Of a DNA stretch of 64,000 bases, positions 34,959 through 42,653 are shown one piece after another (within the stretch, counting starts at the first letter, position 1; each line of letters begins with the position of its first letter). The notes beneath the pieces are model-generated. The model ran no database searches. It worked only from the letters and a program-made list of their open reading frames with translations, and had not been told where the DNA came from. Made by a program: the position numbers and the translations under genes. The stretch is from Salinadaptatus halalkaliphilus (GTDB lineage: Archaea > Halobacteriota > Halobacteria > Halobacteriales > Natrialbaceae), in the NCBI RefSeq assembly GCF_006543045.1, contig NZ_RBZW01000011.1:99219-163218 (forward strand), in the 5' to 3' direction.

Positions 34959-35768
34959 ATGGGATATGCAATACGATCGCTGCAGGAAGCGCTCGGGACG
35001 ATTCTCGAGACGCCGAAACTACTCATCGGCATCGGTGTGACATCGTTGTTCGGCACACTACTGTACCTGTTCGTCTCCTATATTCCGTTGATCGGCATGT
35101 TCGTCGCGTGGACGATTCCGGCGTTAACACTCGCTGCCGTGTTGACGATGGCATACGAGGGACTGCACGGGACAGCGGGATTCGACGATTTGATAACCGG
35201 CCTCGAGGAGTATGCGGTTTCGATGTTAGGTGCGTTTTTCGCGCTTTTTGCGGTCTCTACCGTAGCTTCGTTCGCGTTCGTGTTTCTCGTGGTGGCGCTC
35301 GTCTTCGCCGGCGCGTTCAGTATGGAGACGACAGCGGATGCGGGCCCCGATCCGGCGATGCTCGACGCGCTTGGAATCGGTATCATCGCGTTGATCGTCC
35401 TCGCGGTGCTCCTCTGGACCGTCGTCTGGATCGTCGTCCAGTTTTTCGACGCGGCAATCGTCGTCGATGGCGTCGGTGTCATCGACGCGTTCAAATCGTC
35501 ATGGGGGGTCGTTCGATCGAATCCGCTGAGTGTCATCGGCTACTCCCTCATTCGGGGCACGCTGATGTGGATTCCTGTTATCATCGCCGCTATCGTCGCC
35601 GCCGCTGCCAGTATGGCAGCACCTGCTGATCAGGCGTTTCTGTACGCACTGCTTGGCGGTGGCTCCGTTTTCATCGTTCTTAGTCCACTCGTCAGTTCGT
35701 TGCTCATCGTCTATCACACCAGCTACTTCGATCATGCGAGTGGCAACAGATCTCGACGGTCATATTGA
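34959..35768 (+). CDS. Haloarchaeal DUF7847-like membrane protein
   Basis: A 269-residue polytopic membrane protein with about six helices (for example residues 25-45, 48-66, 90-120, 145-170, 205-230, 240-260). The arrangement resembles the haloarchaeal DUF7847 family: ALGTILETPKLLIGIG start, an FDAAIVVDGVGVIDAFKSSWGVVRSNP loop and a final YHTSYFDHA. Function is unknown. It stands alone, preceded by AT-rich DNA and followed by a dispersed repeat. Confidence 0.8.
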   Translation: MGYAIRSLQEALGTILETPKLLIGIGVTSLFGTLLYLFVSYIPLIGMFVAWTIPALTLAAVLTMAYEGLHGTAGFDDLITGLEEYAVSMLGAFFALFAVSTVASFAFVFLVVALVFAGAFSMETTADAGPDPAMLDALGIGIIALIVLAVLLWTVVWIVVQFFDAAIVVDGVGVIDAFKSSWGVVRSNPLSVIGYSLIRGTLMWIPVIIAAIVAAAASMAAPADQAFLYALLGGGSVFIVLSPLVSSLLIVYHTSYFDHASGNRSRRSY

Positions 35769-35839
35769 GGACTATCCGACAATAATCTCGAGCAGACGAG
35801 TTGCCAACGAACGACCGTCCGCACCCGAGCCCTCGGTGG

Positions 35840-35923
35840 CCGCTGTAGCCACCCACGTCACTGCACACCTGGTCGAACGACGGCAGTGGGATCAGTATCT
35901 ACCGAGTTGCAGTTGTTACGATA
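35840..35923. repeat. Dispersed intergenic element, family 2, copy A
   Basis: This stretch shares with 45028-45200 a left end (GTAGCCAC followed by CACGTCACTGCAC), a middle TGGTCG-like/ACGACG block and an identical 18-bp right end GTTGCAGTTGTTACGATA. Copy A is about 84 bp. It is non-coding and sits between two plus-strand genes. Confidence 0.75.
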
Positions 35924-35977
35924 GGGCCGACGCCGTCGAGAACAATCCTTATCCCGAGGCTCTGGGAATAGACGGGC

Positions 35978-36688
35978 ATGGACGAGGACGGACTGAACGC
36001 GCCCGACCGCGAATCCCCCGATGGGTCCCCGGCGACTGCTCGAGGGGACGCCGACGACACGGACCGTGACGACGGCGATCGATCCGTGGAGAAACCAGCG
36101 GCCGAGGTCGACGACGCTGCGGGCGAGCAGCAAGCCGCCACGAGCACCAACGGATCGATGCCGGGCGTTCCGGATCCGGAGCCCCAGGACTCCGACATCC
36201 CCGAAGACGTCCGAAAGTACGCTCGATTCAAGAAGATGGACGGCGCACAGTACGACCGGGTCAACGAGTTCCTGCGCGATCGGACCTACGTGACGGCTCG
36301 CGAGTGGGCGATCGCCCGCCTCTGTGCGGACTTTCGAACCGAGACGGGCGTCGAAATGACCAAGATCGGCGAGAACCTACCCGAACTGGTCCCGTTCATG
36401 ACCGACACCTACACGCCACAGGCGGTCAACCAGGCGCGGTCGTCGTTCGAGGAGAAAGTCAGGAAAGCCGGGGCGACGTTTCTCTACGGCGCGATGTGTG
36501 ATTTCTTCACCGCCGAGGAACTCGACGACGTGATGTACGAATCGACCGAGGTCGCGAAGTTCCTGCTCGAGGTCGAGGGCGTCGATCTCTCCGTCGAAGC
36601 GGAGCTCGAGGCCGAGGAGCAGATCTCGAGCGTGATGCGCGAAGTGCGTGAAGCCAGCGAGGAGTTACGGGATCGCGACGACGAGTAG
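35978..36688 (+). CDS. Haloarchaeal conserved protein (DUF5806-like)
   Basis: A 236-residue soluble protein. The first ~75 residues are acidic and low-complexity, probably disordered. The rest is a well-ordered helical domain beginning PEDVRKYARFKKMDGAQYDRVN and including REWAIARLCADFRTETGVEMTKIGENLP and PQAVNQARSSFEEKVRKAGATFLYGAMCDFF, which I recognise as a widespread haloarchaeal family (DUF5806). Charged C-terminal helix with repeated Glu. Function unknown; the AIARLCADF...TKIGENLP segment suggests a possible regulatory role but nothing proves it. Confidence 0.8.
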   Translation: MDEDGLNAPDRESPDGSPATARGDADDTDRDDGDRSVEKPAAEVDDAAGEQQAATSTNGSMPGVPDPEPQDSDIPEDVRKYARFKKMDGAQYDRVNEFLRDRTYVTAREWAIARLCADFRTETGVEMTKIGENLPELVPFMTDTYTPQAVNQARSSFEEKVRKAGATFLYGAMCDFFTAEELDDVMYESTEVAKFLLEVEGVDLSVEAELEAEEQISSVMREVREASEELRDRDDE

Positions 36689-36785
36689 CGGTTTCGGAGA
36701 TCGGGTCCGCTGCTATCGGTCACAGCCACACAGCGTATCCAGACGACGGCGGTTCGTTGTCGCGAGGAAGGACGAGCCAGCGAGC

Positions 36786-37055
36786 CTATCGTTTCGTGAG
36801 GTCGACCGAGCCGTCGGCGGTGACGTCGATACGGTAGCCTTGCCACTCGAACGTGAGACGACCATCGACGGTATCCTGTTTGAAGAGGGCATCGAGTGAC
36901 TCGGGATTGATCGCGTCGTACAGCGGTGGCTCGAGGTCGAGCGGATCACGCCCTTCGTGGCTTGCGACGGCTCGTATCACCCGTTCGGAGATCGGTCGCG
37001 TCGTCGTATGGCTCTGGGATTCCGTCGGGTCCGACAGCGAGGTATTACAGTTCAT
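36786..37055 (-). CDS. HalOD1 output domain protein
   Basis: An 89-residue protein consisting of one HalOD1 domain, a haloarchaeal output domain often found in signalling proteins. The pattern is SERVIRAVASHEGRDPLDLEPPLYDAINPESLDALF, then VDGRLTFEWQGYRIDVTADGSVDL. The start MNCNTSLSD at 37055 is preferred over one eleven codons upstream. It is convergent with the DUF5806-like gene. Role is inferred from domain only. Confidence 0.9.
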   Translation of the reverse strand: MNCNTSLSDPTESQSHTTTRPISERVIRAVASHEGRDPLDLEPPLYDAINPESLDALFKQDTVDGRLTFEWQGYRIDVTADGSVDLTKR

Positions 37056-37211
37056 GCGAGTCTCTCTACCTGTCACGTCGCTCCACAAACTACGATTAAA
37101 GTCTGTTGATTTCTTCGCGACCGACCGAAATCTGAGTCACGATCTAATTGAGAAATACAACGTCTCGGACTCCTCGAGATAGGCGGTACGGGAAGCCGAT
37201 CGGCCGTCGCA

Positions 37212-37775
37212 TCACCGGCCGTCTTCCTCCTCGAGCGGCGAGTGCGCCGGGCGCGTCTCGAGATCCATCAGGACGGCAAAGACGAGCCCGAGGACGATAC
37301 CGAACAGGACGTGTCCGGCGAGGCTTTCGACGGCGGCAGCCGGGAAGTCGGCGGCGGCTTGGGTGCCGATCGCCTCGATCCAGACCGGGAGGACGATCAG
37401 CGGGAGGAGTGCCCAGATCGCCAGCCCAAAGACGAAGCCGGCAGCGATGACGCGAAGCGCGACGCTGGTCTGAGAGAGGGCATCGGTTTCGGCCGAGGTT
37501 CTGATGATGCCGTGGATCCGACTGCGAGTGACCAGGAAGCCAAAGATGAGCCCGAGGACGATACCGTGAGCGATGTGGATCCCCCAGCCGACGACACCGA
37601 CCGGGTCGAGACCGTAGACTGCCGGAATCGCGACCGCGACGATATCGGGGTCGGCGAACCAGACGACGAGCCCGAACGCGGCGGCACCGAGCGCGCCGCC
37701 GAGTGCACCGCCGATCGGCCATCCCCACGTGCTGTCGATGCCGAACGCGGACGTGTTCTCCGTATCGGTTCCCAT
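37212..37775 (-). CDS. Haloarchaeal integral membrane protein, unknown function
   Basis: A 187-residue hydrophobic protein with about five membrane helices. Gly- and Ala-rich segments such as GGALGGALGAAAFGLVVWF, HGIVLGLIFGFLV and AGHVLFGIVLGLVFAVLMD repeat a similar pattern, hinting at internal duplication (compare HIAHGIVLGLIFGFLV with LAGHVLFGIVLGLVFA). The start at 37775 (MGTDTENTSAFGIDS) is chosen because upstream codons lack membrane-protein character and overlap the divergent promoter. No family name is certain. Confidence 0.75.
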   Translation of the reverse strand: MGTDTENTSAFGIDSTWGWPIGGALGGALGAAAFGLVVWFADPDIVAVAIPAVYGLDPVGVVGWGIHIAHGIVLGLIFGFLVTRSRIHGIIRTSAETDALSQTSVALRVIAAGFVFGLAIWALLPLIVLPVWIEAIGTQAAADFPAAAVESLAGHVLFGIVLGLVFAVLMDLETRPAHSPLEEEDGR

Positions 37776-37908
37776 AGTACTCCGGCCTATCACGAACGGT
37801 GCCAAAAGGGTTTGTCCGGCAACAGACTGGTCCCGTCCCATCACCACTAGCTCCGCGGACGAGACCGGGGTCGACAATCTATTGACGGTCGCGACCGACA
37901 GCCGACCC

Positions 37909-38514
37909 GTGGATCTCGAGTTCGAACTCCTCGGATGGCCCCCGGACGGACCGAAACTCCAACTCGACTATCGTCGATTCAGCTACGCCGGCAAGTTCGT
38001 GATGACAAACACCGGCAAAGCCGTCGCTCGAGACGGCGACGAACTCGTCGCTGCAGTCGCGTTCAACGAAGACCGGACCGACGCGGACCAACTCTGGCTA
38101 CGATACGTCACCGTCGACCGGGAGCGCCGCGGCGACGGTATCGGCCCCGAACTGCTTCGATTCGCTCGTGACCGCGCCGTAGAACGCGGTTACAACCGAT
38201 TGCGAATCGCCGTCAACAACCCCTTCGCCTACGAAGCGCTCTATCGCTCGGGGTTTGCCTATACAGGCGAGACGACGGGAATCGCCGAACTCGTCCTCGA
38301 GTACCCCCGTCCCGACGATGGGGGAGACGGCGTCGATTTCGGCGACGAGACCGACGGCGAGGGCCGATCCGCTCGAGCGCGGTACCAGGCCGGCCTCGCG
38401 GAATTTCGCGATCGGGAGCTCTCCGATGCGGAACTCGATTTTCTCGACGCTCGTCGCGACAGTGATCCGCCGGCTCCCGACTCGTCGGGCGCTCGCTCGA
38501 GCGAGGGGATCTGA
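37909..38514 (+). CDS. GNAT family N-acetyltransferase
   Basis: A 201-residue protein starting at GTG 37909 (VDLEFELLGWPPDGPKLQLDYRRFSYAGKFVM); an in-frame TTG at 37882 is an alternative. The acetyl-CoA-binding core is clear: LWLRYVTVDRERRGDGIGPELLRFARDRAVERGYNRLRIAV, with the R-x-x-G-x-G/A motif, and NPFAYEALYRSGFAYTGE. The acidic C-terminal 40 residues are variable. The acceptor is unknown. It is divergent from the membrane protein at 37212. Confidence 0.88.
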   Translation: MDLEFELLGWPPDGPKLQLDYRRFSYAGKFVMTNTGKAVARDGDELVAAVAFNEDRTDADQLWLRYVTVDRERRGDGIGPELLRFARDRAVERGYNRLRIAVNNPFAYEALYRSGFAYTGETTGIAELVLEYPRPDDGGDGVDFGDETDGEGRSARARYQAGLAEFRDRELSDAELDFLDARRDSDPPAPDSSGARSSEGI

Positions 38515-38527
38515 ACGGGACTGCCGG

Positions 38528-39361
38528 TCAGGACGGGCGGTCGATGTCTCGGTGCGCAGCGACGACGACCGCAGCGTGTACCGTCCCCGCAATCCCGACG
38601 CTGACGACGGTGCCGACGGCGACGGCGAGCGACGAGGAGGGAACGATCTGCCCCACCCCCGTCAGGACGTATCCGAGAGAGCCAAGTCCCAACAGCAAGC
38701 CGGCGATCGAGACCGGTCGACCGCCGGTCGCCGCGAGGCTACACCGCGACGCGGTGAGCGGTCCGGCCCCCTCGAGGACGATATAGGCGGGCGCCAGAAA
38801 CAGCGCGACGCCGGCTGGGACGACGACGAAGCCGAAGACGAGGAGTACGGCGCCGAATTCGCCACGAGCCCACACCGCTACCGCGGCGGTAACCGCGAAT
38901 ACTCCCAGCTGGACGACCACCGTGTACGCGAACAGCCAGCCGATCCGCGAGAGCGGCGGCACGATTCCGCCTGGCTCGCGAGCGAGCGTCCAGACGGCGA
39001 TCGCAAAGGCGACGGCGGTTAGCAGCGCTATCGAGAGTTGCCAGCCGACGAGGAACGCGAAGAACCGGGATTTGAGTCCCAGCAGGGCGGCCGGCCCGAT
39101 TTCGACCACCGGCTCGAGGACGGGGACGACCGGCACGGAAACGTGGACGAGCCCGTCGTCGGGAAACGGTGCGACGCCGACGGGGTAGGCCGACTCGAGC
39201 CGGGCAACGGTACTCGCCCCGCCGAGGCAACCGGCGAGGACGAACGGCACCGCGGCGATCGGACGCCGGCGGAGCAACGCGAACGCAGCGACCAGTATCG
39301 CCACGAATCCGTCGCTCGAGTCGGGCGTCCCGGTGCCGGATAGGGAGTCGTCATCAGCCAC
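38528..39361 (-). CDS. Polytopic membrane protein next to PQQ-repeat lipoprotein
   Basis: A 277-residue protein starting at GTG 39361 two bases after the stop of the upstream gene, so the two are probably co-transcribed. About six membrane helices are visible, with a Gly/Ser-rich acidic N terminus and a periplasmic-side loop (LESAYPVGVAPFPDDGLVHVSV). The layout recalls haloarchaeal DUF7847-type proteins, with a long helix pair followed by APAYIVLEGAGPLTASRCSLAAT. Function unknown. Confidence 0.75.
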   Translation of the reverse strand: MADDDSLSGTGTPDSSDGFVAILVAAFALLRRRPIAAVPFVLAGCLGGASTVARLESAYPVGVAPFPDDGLVHVSVPVVPVLEPVVEIGPAALLGLKSRFFAFLVGWQLSIALLTAVAFAIAVWTLAREPGGIVPPLSRIGWLFAYTVVVQLGVFAVTAAVAVWARGEFGAVLLVFGFVVVPAGVALFLAPAYIVLEGAGPLTASRCSLAATGGRPVSIAGLLLGLGSLGYVLTGVGQIVPSSSLAVAVGTVVSVGIAGTVHAAVVVAAHRDIDRPS

Positions 39362-39363
39362 GG

Positions 39364-40773
39364 TTACTCGAGGCCGTACAGCACGAGCGTCGTTCCGAGG
39401 ACGATACGATCGCCGGAGACGACCGCCGGCGTTTTCCCCCCTCGTTCCATCTCGCTGCCACCGGAGGTGCTGACCATCTCGGTGAACGTCCACAGGTGGT
39501 CGCCCGTCGATCGATCGAGGGCGTGGAGTCCATCGTCGCCGGGAACGAGTACCTGATCACCGGCAACCGTCGGCGGCGGGGTCGTCGGCCCGGCCATCGG
39601 CGCCGGTAAATCGTCGATCCTCACGTCCCAGCGCAGGTCGCCGCCGTCGCGATCGATGGCGACGATCGCGAACCGATCGGATTCGTCGTCGACCGCCTGT
39701 ACGCCGACGTGATAGACGGTCGTGTCGTCGGCTGCGAGCCCGACGTGGTCGGTTCGCTCGAGTATCCGCTCCCAGTTCGTCTCGCCGTGTTCGGTCTCGA
39801 GTTCGCGGAGTCGCAGCTCGTCGTACTGGTCCGTCTCGTCGAGGGTGTAGCCGTCGCCGCCGCTGGCGACCAGACTATCCTGACTCTGGCGAGATTGCTG
39901 AATCGGTGACAGTTCGTCGTTGGTCCACGCGAGCGTGCCCTCAACGAGATCGATACCGACGAGTACTGTCTCGCTCGTGACCATGCCGTCCGCTCGCAGG
40001 AACAGTTTGACGACGACGGTGTCGCTCGCAGTGTCGACGACGTGGCCGGCCGGCGTGACGTAGTGGTCGTCCGGGGCGATCTCCTCGAGGTCGAATCGCC
40101 ACCGTGAGCCGCCGTCGTCGGTTTCGCCCGCGGCGACGACGTTCGCGGTCGGGTGAAGCGAAACGACCGTGCCGTCGACGATCAGCGGCGACGCGAGCCA
40201 CCCGCCACCCGGCGACCGCCCGAGCCGGGGCGGGGACATCCCGACGCCATCGCCGTCGAGCCACCAGCGAGCCCGGCTCTCGCCCAGTCCCGAAACGCTG
40301 GTCGGCCAGCCGTCAGGATCGGCAGCGTAACCGCCGATCGAATCGCCGTACGGAACCACCAAGACGCCGTCCTCGTATAGTCTCGTCGAGCCGAAGGCCA
40401 TCGGCCCGGTTCCGCGACCGAACCCGCCCGACGTCCGTACTCTCGGCCCTTCGCCGGTCGCTCGATCCACGACGAACAGTCCGTTCGAGTACTGACAGTA
40501 GACGGTGCCGGAAGCGACGACGGGCGGTCGCCAGTTCGAGGCGCCGACGGACCGTTCCCAGGCGACCGAGACGCCGTCGCGAGGGAGGTCGGCATCCGGG
40601 ACGAATCGCGTGCGGCCTGGGTCACGGCCGTAGAGCCGCCAGTCGTCCTCGCGGCGGGCCGGCGTCGCGTCGTTTCCGGCGCCGAGACAGCCGGCTCCGA
40701 GGGCGGTCGCGCCGAGAACAGCGCTAACGCTTGCGAGTATCGAGCGGCGGGAGGGGGCAACGGGGGCGGGCAT
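39364..40773 (-). CDS. PQQ-like beta-propeller lipoprotein
   Basis: A 469-residue exported protein. The N terminus (SRRSILASVSAVLGATALGAGC) is a Tat lipoprotein signal with lipobox Cys near residue 30. The rest consists of PQQ-like blades: WRLYGRDPGRTRFVPDADLP, then VVASGTVYCQYSNGLFVVDRATGEG, ASPLIVDGTVVSLHPTANVVA, VAGDQVLVPGDDGLHALDRSTGDHLWTF and the closing VVSGDRIVLGTTLVLYGLE. Such proteins fold as propellers on the cell surface and often act as scaffolds rather than quinoprotein enzymes. Start at 40773 (MPAPVAPSRRS). Confidence 0.92.
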   Translation of the reverse strand: MPAPVAPSRRSILASVSAVLGATALGAGCLGAGNDATPARREDDWRLYGRDPGRTRFVPDADLPRDGVSVAWERSVGASNWRPPVVASGTVYCQYSNGLFVVDRATGEGPRVRTSGGFGRGTGPMAFGSTRLYEDGVLVVPYGDSIGGYAADPDGWPTSVSGLGESRARWWLDGDGVGMSPPRLGRSPGGGWLASPLIVDGTVVSLHPTANVVAAGETDDGGSRWRFDLEEIAPDDHYVTPAGHVVDTASDTVVVKLFLRADGMVTSETVLVGIDLVEGTLAWTNDELSPIQQSRQSQDSLVASGGDGYTLDETDQYDELRLRELETEHGETNWERILERTDHVGLAADDTTVYHVGVQAVDDESDRFAIVAIDRDGGDLRWDVRIDDLPAPMAGPTTPPPTVAGDQVLVPGDDGLHALDRSTGDHLWTFTEMVSTSGGSEMERGGKTPAVVSGDRIVLGTTLVLYGLE

Positions 40774-40920
40774 CGAACCGTATTGTTCTCCGACACTCTC
40801 CCGATAGAATATATAGTTTCCCGTCGCAATCGAGTGCGGTTGGTACGCGCCCCGGCCGATCCACTCTGGACCGATCACGATGCCAACGATTGAAATCCCA
40901 GCCGTCCCTACGACCGTGCA

Positions 40921-41898
40921 ATGGGAAACGCTGCACTACGGGATATCGCCGTCATCGAGGAGATTCCCTTCGACGACGTCGAGGGTGTCGTCGCTGTCGA
41001 CGCCCACAACTGGCTCTACCGGTACCTGACGACGACAGTCAAGTGGACCTCGAGCGAGAAATATACCACCGCCGCCGACACCGAAGTCGCGAATTTGATC
41101 GGGATCGTCCAGGGCCTGCCGAAGTTCTTCGAGCACGACATCACGCCGGTGCTGGTCTTCGACGGCGGCCCCTCGGAACTCAAAGCAGACGAGATCGAAT
41201 CCCGCCGCGAACAGCGCGAGACCTACGAGGAGCAACTCGCGGTCGCCCGCGAGGAAGGCGACGAACTCGCCATCGCCCAACTCGAGTCCCGCACCCAGCG
41301 CCTGACCGAGACGATTCAAGAGACCAGCCGCGAACTCCTCCGGCTGCTCGACGTGCCGATCGTCGAGGCGCCCGCCGAGGGCGAAGCGCAGGCGGCCCAC
41401 ATGGTTCGACGCGGCGACGCCGACTACGTCGGGTCGGAAGACTACGACGCGTTGCTCTTTGGCGCGCCGCTGACCCTGCGCCAGCTGACGAGCAAGGGCG
41501 ATCCCGAACTGATGGACCTCGAGGCGACACTGGCCCACCACGAGTTGACCCTCGAACAGCTGATCGACGCGGCCATCCTCATCGGGACCGACTTCAACGA
41601 CGGCGTCTCGGGCATCGGGCCGAAGACGGCGATCACCGAAATTACCGAGCATGGCGATCTCTGGAGCGTCCTCGAGGCTCGCGGCGACAGCATCGAGTAC
41701 GGCGATCGCGTCCGCCAGCTCTTTCGCGACCCCGACGTGACCGACGACTACAGCTTCGAGACGTCACTCGATCCGGATCTCGAGGCTGCGCGTGCCTACG
41801 TCACCGACCAGTGGGGGGTCGACGCTGACGAGGTCGAACGCGGCTTCGAGCGGATCGAGGAGAGCGTCACGCAGACGGGACTGGATCGCTGGACCTGA
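40921..41898 (+). CDS. fen: Flap endonuclease 1 (FEN-1/Rad2 family)
   Basis: Structure-specific 5' nuclease for Okazaki-fragment maturation and repair; 325 residues. Metal-ligand acidic residues appear in [42 protein letters not shown] and [17 protein letters not shown] (helix-hairpin-helix). The C terminus QTGLDRWT resembles a PCNA-binding box but lacks the final aromatic residue. The N terminus MGNAALRDI matches archaeal FEN-1. It stands alone, with an upstream region facing the divergent lipoprotein gene. Confidence 0.96.
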   Translation: MGNAALRDIAVIEEIPFDDVEGVVAVDAHNWLYRYLTTTVKWTSSEKYTTAADTEVANLIGIVQGLPKFFEHDITPVLVFDGGPSELKADEIESRREQRETYEEQLAVAREEGDELAIAQLESRTQRLTETIQETSRELLRLLDVPIVEAPAEGEAQAAHMVRRGDADYVGSEDYDALLFGAPLTLRQLTSKGDPELMDLEATLAHHELTLEQLIDAAILIGTDFNDGVSGIGPKTAITEITEHGDLWSVLEARGDSIEYGDRVRQLFRDPDVTDDYSFETSLDPDLEAARAYVTDQWGVDADEVERGFERIEESVTQTGLDRWT

Positions 41899-41994
41899 CG
41901 TTCTCGGTGCGCAAACAGCGTTCCTCGTACTGGCATCGTCTACCAGCCGTCGTCGAAACGCAGTTAGGGATCCCGAACGTTCACTCGAGCGATC

Positions 41995-42549
41995 ATGGCT
42001 ACTGTGGAGACGTCGTCGATTCCAGCGCTCAAAGAGCGAGCCGGCGTCGTATCGGCCTTGCTCGCGGGCGCCCAGACCGTCCTCGTTCGCCATCCGACGC
42101 TCGATCCCGGGGCGATCGACGACCCCTTCGTCTGTTATCCGGCCTACAGCCACCAAGAGCCGGCGCGATACCAGGATCGGTACGAGCACTACTACCACCG
42201 TTCGAGCGCCAAGCCCGAGGCCGGCATCCCGATTCGCGCGGTCGCGTCCGTCGCCGACGAGTTCGCCGTTCCGGCGACGGCCCTCGAGTCGCTCGCTCGC
42301 CACTACGTCTACACCGCCGACGGACTCAGAAACAAGTACGATCCCGACGACGAACTCCGGGTACTGTTGTGTCGCGTCGCCGAACTCGAGTCGCCCCAAC
42401 TCGTTGCAGAAGACTCGGCGTATCGAGGCTGTCGAGCCTGGATCGAGCTTTCCGGGGCCGTCGATATCGACCTCGAGGCGGCGACGCCGGTGCTCGACGA
42501 CGCGACGTTCGCCCAGCGACGGGCCGCGATCCGCGAGACGCTCGCTTGA
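41995..42549 (+). CDS. DUF1802 family protein
   Basis: A 184-residue soluble protein. ALKERAGVVSALLAGAQTVLVRHPTLDPG matches the DUF1802 start, where an LKEWA...AL-xG-Q-LLRKGGI pattern is usual, and VCYPAYSHQEPARYQDRYEHYY and LVAEDSAYRGCRAWIEL also fit. Function of the family is unknown. It lies 96 bp after FEN-1 on the same strand and 104 bp before catalase; co-transcription is possible. Confidence 0.85.
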   Translation: MATVETSSIPALKERAGVVSALLAGAQTVLVRHPTLDPGAIDDPFVCYPAYSHQEPARYQDRYEHYYHRSSAKPEAGIPIRAVASVADEFAVPATALESLARHYVYTADGLRNKYDPDDELRVLLCRVAELESPQLVAEDSAYRGCRAWIELSGAVDIDLEAATPVLDDATFAQRRAAIRETLA

Positions 42550-42653
42550 GAGCGACCCGTCCCGTCCACTGCTTGCAGTGCAAGGCACCACAGCCAGTGA
42601 GTGGGATGGGGTAGGTCGTTCGAGCCACCGCCGACAGGCTCGTGCCCATATCT

